Notes: generated by a model from the letters alone, not told the origin. Shown: positions 25,166-34,746, numbered from the stretch's first letter. The stretch: DNA of 64,000 bases from JAUWOY01 sp034431315 (GCA_034431315.1 DAOUDK010000103.1:4625-68624); one strand, 5' to 3'. A program made the numbers and translations.

Positions 25166-25747
25166 ATGACACTACCCGACATCAAGATTACGTCAGAAAT
25201 GCTCTGGTTGAGTGCCTTTATCACTGCGCTGATTGACGTGGGATTGATTCTGTTTCTAGCTCGTCGCATTCAACGACCCCGCTTTCGGCAATTACACTGG
25301 CCTGTCGCGCTTGCTGCAGGTGTGTTTTGGGTGAGTTATGGGCTAATGCTTTTTGCACTGACTTGGGAATCCTTCTATGCCAAGTTTCTGCTAGACCCGG
25401 CTAACCGCAGTCTGGCTCGTTCTATGCTTGAGTTGCTCCCCTATTCTATCATAGGATTGGTGCTCTGGTGGCTGGCTGTACGGTTGCCAGGTAATCCGGC
25501 CGTGAACTTTTGTTTGCTGGGCGGTGTGCAATCTGTGCCAGAGCATTTGTGGGGCATTTATCGGCTAGGTATGCTGGACAAGGTGTCGTTCCTGCAACAA
25601 GCGAGTGCGGCTTCTGTGCTCGCCTTTGCGGTGCCTGAGTACATTCTCTATTGGGGCAGCATCTTAAGCATCGCTATGTTGATACAGAGCAGCCAGCAAT
25701 GGTGTAAGCACTACTGGATATCACGGGCAAGGAAGAAGGCTGGCTAA
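25166..25747 (+). CDS. Cassette gene 2: integral membrane protein of unknown function
   Basis: 193 residues from ATG 25166 (GAGGAG 7 nt upstream), beginning 34 nt after the attC1 crossover. Four to five hydrophobic segments: 'WLSAFITALIDVGLILFLA', 'WPVALAAGVFWVSYGLMLFA', 'YSIIGLVLWWLAVRLPG' and a C-terminal pair around 'AVPEYILYWGSILSIAML'. I do not recognise the family. The stop TAA lies in the 5' core of attC2. Confidence 0.75.
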   Translation: MTLPDIKITSEMLWLSAFITALIDVGLILFLARRIQRPRFRQLHWPVALAAGVFWVSYGLMLFALTWESFYAKFLLDPANRSLARSMLELLPYSIIGLVLWWLAVRLPGNPAVNFCLLGGVQSVPEHLWGIYRLGMLDKVSFLQQASAASVLAFAVPEYILYWGSILSIAMLIQSSQQWCKHYWISRARKKAG

Positions 25748-25870
25748 CCAGGGCTTGCACCCGACCGCGCTACGCGCGCGCAAATCGGCGGTTCTACGCG
25801 CTTTCAAGGAGTCTTGTAGCGAGGGTGGTTTCTCGCACCCGCGCGGCGGGTGAAGCCGGTGCCGTTAGCC
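25742..25870 (+). other. Integron attC recombination site 2
   Basis: 129 bp from GGCTAACC to GCCGTTAGCC. Outer cores are complementary (GGCTAAC / GTTAGCC); the inner arms TGCACCCGACCGCGC and GCGCGGCGGGTGAAG pair with two bulges, and a branched centre fills the remaining length, as in VCR-sized attC sites. The 3' core departs from GTTRRRY at one position. Confidence 0.82.
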
Positions 25871-26009
25871 AGCCTTGTAATAGTCAGGGGGTAAGTCGAG
25901 TTCACGATCCTTGTTTAACAGAGCGCGAAGCGGGCTGGAATAGGGGTTACAAAGTTGGCTTCAAGCCTAGCTGGGAGTTGGAAAGGCATTTTGAGCAGCA
26001 AAGTGAACA

Positions 26010-26495
26010 ATGGTTAAGCTACCTCTGCGTAAAGGGTTACTCATATTTGTCGGTGTCCTGTCAGTCGGGTTAGCCACTGCGGGTATTTTTCTTCCACTGT
26101 TGCCGACCACGCCTTTTCTGCTACTGGCGGCTGCCTGTTTTTTTCGGAGTTCGGACAGATCCTATCGGTGGTTAATCACACACAAATGGTTCGGTCTCTA
26201 CATCAAGAACTACCGGGAACATAAGGCCATCACCAAGCATAGCAAAGTTGTGATTCTCCTGTTACTCTGGGGCACTCTTGGTTATACGGCTATAGGGGTA
26301 ATCAGCGCCCTGGCTGTACGTGTTCTGCTATTACTAGTCGGGGTGGGAGTCACGCTACACGTGTTGAGTTTGAAAACGCTGACCCCGGAAATGATGTCCG
26401 AGAAGCGCAGAACGAAGGGTGTTGAGGGGGAGACAAGTCAAGGTGCGGCTATACATAATTGTCAAGAGCGTGCTGCAAAGAGAAGGGCTGGCTAA
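26010..26495 (+). CDS. Cassette gene 3: DUF454 (YbaN-like) inner-membrane protein
   Basis: 161 residues. The N-terminal half matches DUF454: a helix followed by 'GIFLPLLPTTPFLLLAAACFFRSS', then 'HKWFGLYIKNYREHKAI' and two more helices. The function of DUF454 is unknown. The gene begins 145 nt after the attC2 crossover, a long leader for a cassette; 25871-26009 holds no other gene I can support. The stop TAA is part of the following attC-like core. Confidence 0.85.
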   Translation: MVKLPLRKGLLIFVGVLSVGLATAGIFLPLLPTTPFLLLAAACFFRSSDRSYRWLITHKWFGLYIKNYREHKAITKHSKVVILLLLWGTLGYTAIGVISALAVRVLLLLVGVGVTLHVLSLKTLTPEMMSEKRRTKGVEGETSQGAAIHNCQERAAKRRAG

Positions 26496-26508
26496 CCAGC
26501 CGTTAGGC
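26490..26508 (+). other. Truncated attC site
   Basis: GGCTAACCA is joined directly to GCCGTTAGGC: both outer core elements remain but the central stem is missing, as if deleted. GTTAGGC matches GTTRRRY. Confidence 0.65.
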
Positions 26509-26570
26509 CACTTGACATCCCTGATCTTATCAGGTCCAGTGTGGGCCTCGCTGAAACTGGGGCCGACAGC

Positions 26571-26602
26571 AAAGCGGGAGGTTTACAACACCTCCCGCTT
26601 TT
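26571..26602. terminator. Terminator at the end of the cassette array
   Basis: AAAGCGGGAGGT pairs perfectly with ACCTCCCGCTTT around a 7-nt loop, with T runs on both sides, so it can stop the cassettes (+) and the htrA gene (-). Confidence 0.88.
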
Positions 26603-26631
26603 GCCGTGGGGGCGCTAGATTCGACGTCCGT

Positions 26632-27891
<1,260 letters not shown>

Positions 27892-27912
27892 TGACCTCTC
27901 CTAAAATGAAAC

Positions 27913-27944
27913 GAGGGGAACGAGACCGGAGTCTCGCTCCCCTC
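27913..27944 (-). terminator. Terminator hairpin
   Basis: GAGGGGAACGAGAC pairs with GTCTCGCTCCCCTC (13 of 14) around CGGA, just beyond the end of the DUF2680-like gene. The T run is weak. Confidence 0.65.
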
Positions 27945-27999
27945 ACTAGCGCGGCCAGCCCTCCTCAGCCGACCGCAGGGTGGATAAGCTACAGCGCCT

Positions 28000-28551
28000 T
28001 TAGAGCGAGGAGGAACTCGGCGCCACGGACGGGGCCCACTGCGGGGCGAATCCGCCGAAGCCACGCTTCATGCCATGCCCGAAACCACCCCTCATGCCCC
28101 CGAAGCCGAAGCCACGGCCCATGGGAAAGAAGCCCTGGTCCAGTCCCTGAAGCAACCAGTCGGCTTGCCCCTGGGTAATGTACCCGTCCTGTAGGGCCTG
28201 CGCGATGGCATCCCGAACAGCAGCCTCCATGGCAGCTTGGTTCGCAGCCTCTACAGCATCCCGCAGGGTCTGCAGGTCAACACCGGCTTTGTCGGCCAAG
28301 TCGGCTAGCGTACTGCCGCCCCACAGTTGGGTAGACAGTTCATCGGCGGTCATGCCGAGAAGCTCAGTGGCAGCTTCCAGCCCCGCCTGCCCGCCGACGC
28401 CTCGGCCAAAGCCGAAGCCACAGCCCCAGCCATAGGTCTTGGGTGTGGGTGTGGGCTCGTCAGCGAATACGTACGCCGCTCCAGCCAAGCTCGCCACCAA
28501 CACCACGATCAGCGCTACGCCGCCCAGCACGACAAGTCTCTTCTTGGTCAT
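28000..28551 (-). CDS. Secreted DUF2680-like, Gly/Phe-rich protein
   Basis: 183 residues with a signal peptide ending near 'AYVFADEP'. The middle carries a helical pattern seen in DUF2680 proteins: 'LLGMTADELSTQLWGGSTLADLADKAGVD' followed by 'GYITQGQADWLLQGL' (quoted in parts). The C-terminus is Gly/Phe/Met rich. Function unknown, envelope located. Its promoter shares the triple 11-bp repeat with the efflux operon, so it may be under the same regulator. Confidence 0.75.
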   Translation of the reverse strand: MTKKRLVVLGGVALIVVLVASLAGAAYVFADEPTPTPKTYGWGCGFGFGRGVGGQAGLEAATELLGMTADELSTQLWGGSTLADLADKAGVDLQTLRDAVEAANQAAMEAAVRDAIAQALQDGYITQGQADWLLQGLDQGFFPMGRGFGFGGMRGGFGHGMKRGFGGFAPQWAPSVAPSSSSL

Positions 28552-28605
28552 TTGCTCACCTCCTCTCGTTTGGTGTTTGGGTTAGCTCTTTCCTAACCTG
28601 CCTCT

Positions 28606-28648
28606 ATTGTACCAGAAGTGAATAAAGAGGTGATGAAGAAGCTGTTAA
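28606..28648 (-). promoter_or_regulatory. Promoter with three 11-bp-spaced response-regulator half-sites
   Basis: On the minus strand TTAACAG (28648-28642), TTCATCA (28637-28631), TTTATTC (28626-28620), then TACAAT (28611-28606) 8 nt later. Spacing is identical to 20080-20122. Confidence 0.7.
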
Positions 28649-28740
28649 GGTTTGATATAGATTCAAGAGTGCTACCTGCCTCCAGCTTGAAAGCCCTTTT
28701 AACTTGAGGGACCGGGGGGCTAAGCTGTTCCGTCAGTATG

Positions 28741-28769
28741 TGGACAGAAGCAGACTTCTTTGATATAAT
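28741..28769 (+). promoter_or_regulatory. Sigma-70 promoter for the GT39-like gene
   Basis: TGGACA (28741-28746), 17-bp spacer, TATAAT (28764-28769), about 70 nt before the start codon. Confidence 0.75.
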
Positions 28770-28839
28770 AGACAGTGTGCTGATCTGCCGTATTGTATAA
28801 GTACGGAGCCTGGAGGCTGCTGTGAGAAAGGAGTCAGAG

Positions 28840-30864
28840 ATGAAAGGGGTAACCGCGACCAAGCTTGCTTTGATTGCGATCATGCTCCTGGCTGCCTATC
28901 TGCGCTTGAGCAACCTGGAGCTGACGGAGTTCAAGCTGGACGAAGCCCACGTCTGCAGCAGGGCGGCCGAGTTCCTTGCCAGCGGCCGTCCGCCGCTGGT
29001 AGGCATCGGCTCGTCAGTCGGGGCGGCCAACCCGCCGCTCTTCATCTACCTGATGGCCGTTCCTGTCTCGCTCTCTAGGAACCCCACTGTCATCGCCGGC
29101 TTCATCGCCCTGCTCAACTTGGGAGCGGTGCTGGGCTGCTATCTCTTGGCCAGGGAGCACTTTGGGAAGAAAGTCGGTCTGATCGCAACTCTGCTCTTCG
29201 CGGTCAGTCCCTGGGCGGTCTTCTATTCGCGCAAGATCTGGGCCCAGGATTTGCTGCCCCCGTTCGTCGGACTGTTTTTCGCGGCGATTTTCTCGACGAT
29301 AGTCAAGCGTAAGCCCAGGCAACTGATCCTGGTCTTCCTCTGGCTGGCCTGTCTGATTCAGCTCCACCTCTCGGCTCTGGCCCTCATTCCCCTGGTTGTC
29401 TTACTGCTCCTGGTTTTCAGGTCAAGGATTAGCCCTGTCCCCCTGCTGGTCGGTCTACTCGTCTTCGGGCTGATCTTCACGCCGTACATCTATTACGACG
29501 CCACCCACGGCTGGACCAACCTCAGGACTTTTATTGAGGCAGCGGGCGGGCCTGCCACTTTCGACTTGAAGTCCGCGCAATATGCCACCCAGATCATCGC
29601 GGGCCGGGACTACCACGCCCTGGCAGGGGCATCCTTCGAAAGGTTTCTGGCTGAGATCGTGGACTTCACCTGGTTAAACGCCGTCGAGACCTGGCTCTTC
29701 CTCTGCGGGGTCGCTTACCTGGCCTGGCAGGTTTTCAGAGGATGGCAGCGTGGGCGAAAGGACGGGGTTTCCGATGAGACGGCGAGGTTTACAGTCCTGC
29801 TGGCCTGGCTGCTGCTGCCCGTGCTTTTTTACGTCCGACACACGACGCCAGTGTACCCCCACTACTTCATCCTGCTGTATCCAGTGCAATTCATCATCAT
29901 CGGTGTCTTCGTGGTCAAGGTGCTCAATTGGCCCAGTTCCCTGGCCAGTAGCTCTAAAACCTCGCCGTTGGTACGCTTTCTCGCGGGCAAGGTTCTGCCT
30001 GTTTCCCTGGTGGCCCTGATCCTGGGTCTGGCTCTCTGGCAGGTACACCTGACGGAGGCCTTTTACAACTTCGTGGATCGCAACGACACCACTGGGGGGC
30101 ACGGCCTGCCGGTGAAATACCACCTCCAGGCGGCAGAGTCATTGAAGCGTCTGGCCGAGGGGGCGCAGGTGCTGATCCTCTCCGATGGCGCCGTGCCCGC
30201 CTGGCACGAAACCCCAGCCGTGTTCGACTTCCTGCTCCAGCCTGAGATAAGCCCCCGCTTCATAAACTATCGGGAGGCGTTGGTCTTCCCGCGCGCGGAC
30301 GCTCTCTACCTTCTGACTCCTGGCGATAATCCCGCCATTTCTGTGCTGGATGAGTATGCGCAGGAGCTTGTGAACGAGAGGATCAGCATACGCGGCGGGC
30401 CAGATGCTTTCAGGTTCTACCGCTTCGATGCCGAGTCCCTGATTCCCATCAAGGCATCTTTAACGGACGGGGACACGCCTGTTGCCCTGGACAACGGCGT
30501 GGAGATCCTGGGCTACGCTGTGAGCGGGGAGGTCAGTCCAGGCGGTGCCTTGCGGCTGGCGCTTTATTGGACAGTGGGGACAGTGCCCGATGCAAGCTAT
30601 CACTTCTTCAACCACCTGGTTGACGATGAGGGGCAAAGGTGGGGGCAGCGGGATGGCCCCGGCTACCCCGCCGGTCAATGGCGGGAAGGGGATGTAGTCG
30701 TCAGTTGGTTCGACATCTCGATCGCGCCCGATGCCCCACCCGGTGAATATTGGGTGCTGACGGGCATGTACACCTACCCGGGGGGAGTGAGGGCTTCAGT
30801 GTTAGACGAACGGGGTCAGCCCATCGGCGGCTCGTTGCGCCTGGGGCCGATCGAGATAGATTGA
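28840..30864 (+). CDS. GT39/ArnT-like membrane glycosyltransferase
   Basis: 674 residues from ATG 28840 (AAAGGAG 6 nt upstream). The first external loop 'TEFKLDEAHVCSRAAEFLA' has the Asp-Glu of GT-C enzymes that use lipid-linked sugars; ten or so helices follow to about residue 400. The remaining 270 residues are a soluble extracytoplasmic domain with a beta-rich end ('GGALRLALYWTVG', 'PPGEYWVLTGMYTY'). It shares its overall plan and C-terminal domain type with the 21680-24166 protein. Stands alone between its own promoter and a terminator. Confidence 0.82.
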   Translation: MKGVTATKLALIAIMLLAAYLRLSNLELTEFKLDEAHVCSRAAEFLASGRPPLVGIGSSVGAANPPLFIYLMAVPVSLSRNPTVIAGFIALLNLGAVLGCYLLAREHFGKKVGLIATLLFAVSPWAVFYSRKIWAQDLLPPFVGLFFAAIFSTIVKRKPRQLILVFLWLACLIQLHLSALALIPLVVLLLLVFRSRISPVPLLVGLLVFGLIFTPYIYYDATHGWTNLRTFIEAAGGPATFDLKSAQYATQIIAGRDYHALAGASFERFLAEIVDFTWLNAVETWLFLCGVAYLAWQVFRGWQRGRKDGVSDETARFTVLLAWLLLPVLFYVRHTTPVYPHYFILLYPVQFIIIGVFVVKVLNWPSSLASSSKTSPLVRFLAGKVLPVSLVALILGLALWQVHLTEAFYNFVDRNDTTGGHGLPVKYHLQAAESLKRLAEGAQVLILSDGAVPAWHETPAVFDFLLQPEISPRFINYREALVFPRADALYLLTPGDNPAISVLDEYAQELVNERISIRGGPDAFRFYRFDAESLIPIKASLTDGDTPVALDNGVEILGYAVSGEVSPGGALRLALYWTVGTVPDASYHFFNHLVDDEGQRWGQRDGPGYPAGQWREGDVVVSWFDISIAPDAPPGEYWVLTGMYTYPGGVRASVLDERGQPIGGSLRLGPIEID

Positions 30865-30938
30865 GATCCCTCTTCTTTTCATGAGGATGGTGTTCAGGAA
30901 CAGCAAGGAGCGTCTCTGAGCCTGCCTGATCAACACAT

Positions 30939-30976
30939 AGAAATGGGGAGGAGCGTCCAGGCTCCTCCCCATTTCT
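30939..30976. terminator. Bidirectional terminator
   Basis: A perfect 16-bp stem (AGAAATGGGGAGGAGC / GCTCCTCCCCATTTCT) with a 6-nt loop between two convergent genes. Confidence 0.92.
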
Positions 30977-30988
30977 CGAAAGAGAGAG

Positions 30989-31198
30989 CTACTCCTCCCC
31001 CTTCAGCTTGGCGATGCGCTCCTCGACGGCCTGCGCTTCCTCCCGCAGGCCCTCCAGGTACTGCTCGAGCCAGGCGATCTTTTCTGCTTTGGTCCAGAAG
31101 CGCGGCCCAAAGCGGAAAGGCCCACCGCAACCGCAGAAGTCGCCGTGACGATGGCCCCGATGCCAGCCACCGTGATGGCTCTCGGATTCGCAACACAT
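30989..31198 (-). CDS. Small His/Cys-rich DUF5320-like protein
   Basis: 69 residues from ATG 31198, with GGGGGTGAG 5 nt upstream. The N-terminus 'MCCESESHHGGWHRGHRHG' and 'CGCGG' give at least four Cys and six His, then a coiled-coil helix 'WLEQYLEGLREEAQAVEERI'. This matches DUF5320-type proteins, likely metal binding. A dyad upstream matches the operator in front of the adjacent arsR-like gene, so the two are probably co-regulated. Confidence 0.75.
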   Translation of the reverse strand: MCCESESHHGGWHRGHRHGDFCGCGGPFRFGPRFWTKAEKIAWLEQYLEGLREEAQAVEERIAKLKGEE

Positions 31199-31217
31199 GT
31201 TCTCACCCCCTTTCATA

Positions 31218-31239
31218 TTAGTATCTGGTAATAAACTAA
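31218..31239. promoter_or_regulatory. Candidate ArsR-family operator (copy 1)
   Basis: 22-bp dyad TTAGTATC...ATAAACTAA upstream of the DUF5320-like gene; 16 of 22 positions agree with the site at 31600-31621. Confidence 0.6.
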
Positions 31240-31263
31240 TGGGCTGAAGCAAAAAAACAACAC

Positions 31264-31587
31264 CTACTTGACAGCCACGAAGTCCTCACCAAGTGTCTCC
31301 AGCACTTTGGTTTTGTACTGCCCCAGCCTGTCTCGATCAAGCGAGTAGTGCACAAAGTAGCCTTGCCGCACCCCCCTGACCAGTCCGACTTGTTTCAAAA
31401 CACGCAGATGTTGCGAGACGGCCGACTGCGAAACTCCCAGCTTACAAGCCAGGGCATTGACGCATAATGCCTCCCCCATGCACTCGCCCGGCGAGCACTC
31501 GCTCAGCAACTTGACCAACCTCAGCCGGGTGGGGTCCGACAAGGCCTTGAATATCCCAGCCAATTCCTCTATCTCGTTCATTGCCAT
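31264..31587 (-). CDS. ArsR/SmtB-family transcriptional regulator
   Basis: 107 residues with a winged-helix core 'IFKALSDPTRLRLVKLL' and recognition helix 'SQSAVSQHLRVLKQVG'. Two cysteines in 'CSPGECMGEALCVNALA' before the recognition helix may form a metal/redox site, but the order differs from the CVC motif of classical ArsR. It lies upstream of the Cys/His-rich DUF5320-like gene and is probably its regulator. An ATG 6 nt downstream is an alternative start. Confidence 0.88.
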   Translation of the reverse strand: MAMNEIEELAGIFKALSDPTRLRLVKLLSECSPGECMGEALCVNALACKLGVSQSAVSQHLRVLKQVGLVRGVRQGYFVHYSLDRDRLGQYKTKVLETLGEDFVAVK

Positions 31588-31599
31588 CGCCCAACTTTA

Positions 31600-31651
31600 T
31601 AAGTATCCACTAATACACTTAAATTGTACCACAGCTTTCGGGTTTTGTCAA
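31600..31651 (-). promoter_or_regulatory. Promoter plus operator of the second arsR-like gene
   Basis: Minus strand TTGACA (31651-31646), 17-bp spacer, TACAAT (31628-31623). The 22-bp dyad TAAGTATC...ATACACTTA (31600-31621) lies immediately downstream, positioned to block transcription. Confidence 0.8.
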
Positions 31652-31669
31652 GAGGGAGTTTTCTCAACA

Positions 31670-32440
31670 TCAACCTGGTATCACTCGTTCCTCACCGCTG
31701 TAGACATGCATTTGCTCACCACGAGCATATCCGATGAGGGTGATGCCCCGGGCTTGGGCCAATTCCACAGCCAGATCAGTGGGCGAGGTGCGCGAGACCA
31801 ACACGGGCGCCTGCATCTTGGCAGCCTTGTTCAACATCTCCGCCGAGAGTCGCCCCGTGGTCAAGAGTATGCGATCCCTGGTGTCAATTCCCCCCAGCAA
31901 ACACTGCCCCTGGATCTTGTCCAGAGTGTTATGTCGGCCCACATCCGAGGCCACGACCAGCAACTGCTGGCCGTCGCTGAGAGCCGAGGTGTGGACGCCG
32001 CCTGTGGCGCGGTAGAGCTCAGACTGGCGGTAAAGCCGTCGCATCAGGCCGAGGATTTGAGACGGTGTCACTTTCAGAGTTGAATCAATCTGGCCGGTCT
32101 GCGCAGATAGATCGGCGAAGGTAGTGCCGCCCCCACAGCCGGAGGTGAGCACACGCCTGGTCGGCAGCTCGACGTCGTGGGTCAAGCGCACCTCGATCGT
32201 CTCTTCATCATCGCAGACCCGCAGCAGCGCTACGTCGTCCAGGCCACTGATGATGCCCTCCAGATAGAGGAAGCCCAGTGCCAGGTATCTCAAATTACGG
32301 GGAGTACAAAGGAAGGCGACCAACTCTTTTCTGTTGACATACACCGTCACAGCGACCTCCCGCACTACTTCTTTTTCCATAATTGCCATGCCAGTGGCAG
32401 TATAACGGCTATAGCTCAAGCTACGACTGGCTATGCCCAT
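31670..32440 (-). CDS. fdhD: Formate dehydrogenase accessory sulfurtransferase FdhD
   Basis: 256 residues from ATG 32440 (GAGGAGG upstream). Contains the catalytic 'TSGCGGG' (CxxC-like single Cys loop), and the FdhD landmarks 'GGVHTSAL', 'SDVGRHNTLDK' and 'TTGRLSAEML'. FdhD passes sulfur from a cysteine desulfurase to the molybdenum cofactor of formate dehydrogenase. Its ATG overlaps the mobA stop (ATGA). No formate dehydrogenase is in this window. Confidence 0.95.
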   Translation of the reverse strand: MGIASRSLSYSRYTATGMAIMEKEVVREVAVTVYVNRKELVAFLCTPRNLRYLALGFLYLEGIISGLDDVALLRVCDDEETIEVRLTHDVELPTRRVLTSGCGGGTTFADLSAQTGQIDSTLKVTPSQILGLMRRLYRQSELYRATGGVHTSALSDGQQLLVVASDVGRHNTLDKIQGQCLLGGIDTRDRILLTTGRLSAEMLNKAAKMQAPVLVSRTSPTDLAVELAQARGITLIGYARGEQMHVYSGEERVIPG

Positions 32441-33075
32441 CAATTCCTCCTCGCCAGAGCCATTTCCACTTCCAGGCTCCTGGCTTTCTCCAAATCGGCA
32501 GGGGTGTTGATGTTGAAAAACGAAAGGCACTGGGGATCGAACAGTTTTATCTCCTGCTCTTCGACGTAGCGCACTAGCACCTCAGGGAAGAACTCAATGA
32601 TTCTGCCGCCGCCGCCTGCCAACACGCGCTCGATAGGCTGCAAGCATTGCTTCGAGTAGATGGCGTGCAATGGTTCTGTCAACTCACCGATCCTGGGGAT
32701 GACCACATCCTGACCGGGGGACAAGAGGATCATATAGCGCAGGAGACTGAGGTCCAGAAAGGGCATGTCGCAGGCCACCACCAGGCCGTACTCGCTGCGG
32801 GCTGCCCTGAACCCAGAATAGATGCCCCCCAAAGACCCTTTGCCAGGGTAGATATCGCCCACCAGCCTCGCCTCCAAATGATCATACCTCTGGGGAGAAT
32901 TAGTGACAATAATCACCTCGTCGCCAATTCGCACCATTTTCTCCACGATTCCCTCGATGAGCACTCGGCCACCTATCCTCAGAAATGCCTTGTCAGTGGC
33001 CAGCCTCTTGCCCTCTCCCCCAGCCAACACGATGCAACTAATAGGATGTCGAACCTCTCTCTTACCCTTACCCAT
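32440..33075 (-). CDS. mobA: Molybdenum cofactor guanylyltransferase
   Basis: 211 residues with the NTP-binding 'CIVLAGGEGKRLATDK', the metal Asp in 'VVACDMPFLD' and a C-terminal 'NINTPADLEKA'. MobA attaches GMP from GTP to molybdopterin, giving the bis-MGD cofactor used by formate dehydrogenase, which fits its operon with fdhD. I use ATG 33075; a TTG 21 nt earlier is less likely. Confidence 0.93.
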   Translation of the reverse strand: MGKGKREVRHPISCIVLAGGEGKRLATDKAFLRIGGRVLIEGIVEKMVRIGDEVIIVTNSPQRYDHLEARLVGDIYPGKGSLGGIYSGFRAARSEYGLVVACDMPFLDLSLLRYMILLSPGQDVVIPRIGELTEPLHAIYSKQCLQPIERVLAGGGGRIIEFFPEVLVRYVEEQEIKLFDPQCLSFFNINTPADLEKARSLEVEMALARRN

Positions 33076-33148
33076 TTCCCCAATAGTATACAGCAAAAGC
33101 CAACCTCTGTCTAATCGTTGTCATCCAGCGTCCTCTCCAAACAAAGAG

Positions 33149-33260
33149 AGCGGGAGAGGAAAAACAACCTCTCCCGCTAAGCTGCGGGATTTGCCAAAGA
33201 ATAAAACATGGGGATTTTCATCCCCATGCAGCGAACTCAAGTGCGCCCAGGCGCACTCAG
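33149..33260. other. Cluster of small hairpins between mobA and acpP
   Basis: Several stems follow each other: AGCGGGAGAGG/CCTCTCCCGCT at 33149-33178, then CATGGGGAT/ATCCCCATG near 33210-33231 and GTGCGCC/GGCGCAC near 33241-33258. No ORF is supported here. Some may terminate acpP (minus) transcription. Confidence 0.55.
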
Positions 33261-33326
33261 ATTAGGGGCAAACAGGCGTTTGCCCCGACATCAGCCAGTC
33301 TTGGCTTTTTGGCACCCGCAGGCCCG

Positions 33327-33563
33327 TTATCCGGCCGTGCGCTTCTCGATGTAGGCGACCGCCGCCCCAACCGTGGTGATCTGCTGAGCATCGTCGTCGG
33401 GAATCTCTGCTCCGAACTTGTCCTCGAAAGCCATGATCAGCTCCACCAGGTCGAGGGAATCAGCCTCCAGATTCTCGCGGAAGTTGGCCTCAGGGGTGAC
33501 CTCGTCCGGGTCAACCCCCAGCACTTCGACGATGATAGCCTTTATATCCTCGAATGCCGACAT
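33327..33563 (-). CDS. acpP: Acyl carrier protein
   Basis: 78 residues, acidic, with the phosphopantetheine attachment Ser in 'LEADSLDLVELIMAFED', the universal ACP motif. The start ATG has GAGGTGAG upstream. It carries growing acyl chains in fatty acid synthesis. No fab genes are adjacent. Confidence 0.96.
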   Translation of the reverse strand: MSAFEDIKAIIVEVLGVDPDEVTPEANFRENLEADSLDLVELIMAFEDKFGAEIPDDDAQQITTVGAAVAYIEKRTAG

Positions 33564-33726
33564 TCTCTCACCTCCTCAGTGATAATAATTAGCCTCTATT
33601 TTACCAGTCTTGGCCGATATAGTCAAAAACCCATTTGACAAGAATCGTCACCGCTGGTAATATTGCGTAGAATGGCCTATTCATTTGAACACCATCGGTG
33701 GCAAAAAGTTACGGAGGTTTCAACCC

Positions 33727-34746
33727 ATGCACAACCAACGCAAATCGGAGCACCTGCGCATCCTGCTGAAAGAAGACGTGCGCTTCCGCAATCTGACCAC
33801 AGGCCTGGAAAGGTACCACTTCGTTCACCAGGCCCTGCCAGAGATGAACCGCGACCACATCGACCTTTCCACCAGTTTGCTAGGCAAAGACCTGAGCGCG
33901 CCTCTGATCATCTCCTCCATGACTGGCGGCACTGAGGAGGCCGAGACGATCAACAAGAACCTGGCGATGGCGGCGCAAATTTTTGGTTTGGGCATGGGCG
34001 TCGGTTCGCAGCGAGCGGCCCTGGAAGAGCCCAGTTTGTCTCACACCTACCAGGTGCGAGACGTGGCTCCCGACATCTTGCTTTTGGCCAATCTGGGCGC
34101 TGTGCAGTTGAACTATGGCTACGGCGTCGAGCATTGCCAGCGGGCGGTGGAGATGATCGAAGCCGATGGCCTGATTCTGCACCTGAACCCGTTACAGGAG
34201 GCTCTCCAGCCGGAGGGCAATACCGATTTCTCAGGGCTGCTGGCCAAGATCGAGGAGATCTGTCGGGGGCTGTCTGTGCCAGTAATCGCCAAAGAGGTGG
34301 GCTGGGGCATCTCCGAGAACGTAGCTCGCAGGCTGGCGGACGCCGGCGTGGCCGCTATAGACGTGGCTGGAGCTGGCGGCACCTCCTGGAGCGAGGTCGA
34401 GATGCACCGGGCCGTCAGCGAGACCTCTCGTCGTATCGCCGCCGCCTTCGCCGATTGGGGCATCCCCACCGCTGAATCCATCCAGATGGTTCGGCGAGCC
34501 GCTCCTGATGTGACCTTGATCGCCAGCGGGGGCATCCGCACCGGGGTGGAGGCCGCCAAGGCCATCGCCCTGGGCACCGACGCCGCAGCCCTGGCCGCGC
34601 CTTTCCTGCAGCCAGCTACCGTCTCACCCGAAGCGGTAGGTGAAAAGATCAGGGAAGTCCTGGAGGAACTGCGCACGGCCATGTTCTGCGTGGGGGCTGG
34701 GAACCTCCAGGAGCTCAAGAGCGTCCCCCTGTTGAAAGCGTTTTAG
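33727..34746 (+). CDS. fni: Type 2 isopentenyl-diphosphate delta-isomerase
   Basis: 339 residues from ATG 33727 (GGAGG 9 nt upstream). A TIM-barrel FMN enzyme: 'RKSEHLRILL' start, 'ISSMTGGTEEAETIN', 'GVGSQRAAL', 'LHLNPLQEALQPEGN' (the Gln near its centre is catalytic), 'VAGAGGTSW' and 'IASGGIRTG' phosphate loops. It interconverts IPP and DMAPP. The prenyl synthase follows 101 nt downstream on the same strand, so the two make an isoprenoid unit. Confidence 0.95.
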   Translation: MHNQRKSEHLRILLKEDVRFRNLTTGLERYHFVHQALPEMNRDHIDLSTSLLGKDLSAPLIISSMTGGTEEAETINKNLAMAAQIFGLGMGVGSQRAALEEPSLSHTYQVRDVAPDILLLANLGAVQLNYGYGVEHCQRAVEMIEADGLILHLNPLQEALQPEGNTDFSGLLAKIEEICRGLSVPVIAKEVGWGISENVARRLADAGVAAIDVAGAGGTSWSEVEMHRAVSETSRRIAAAFADWGIPTAESIQMVRRAAPDVTLIASGGIRTGVEAAKAIALGTDAAALAAPFLQPATVSPEAVGEKIREVLEELRTAMFCVGAGNLQELKSVPLLKAF

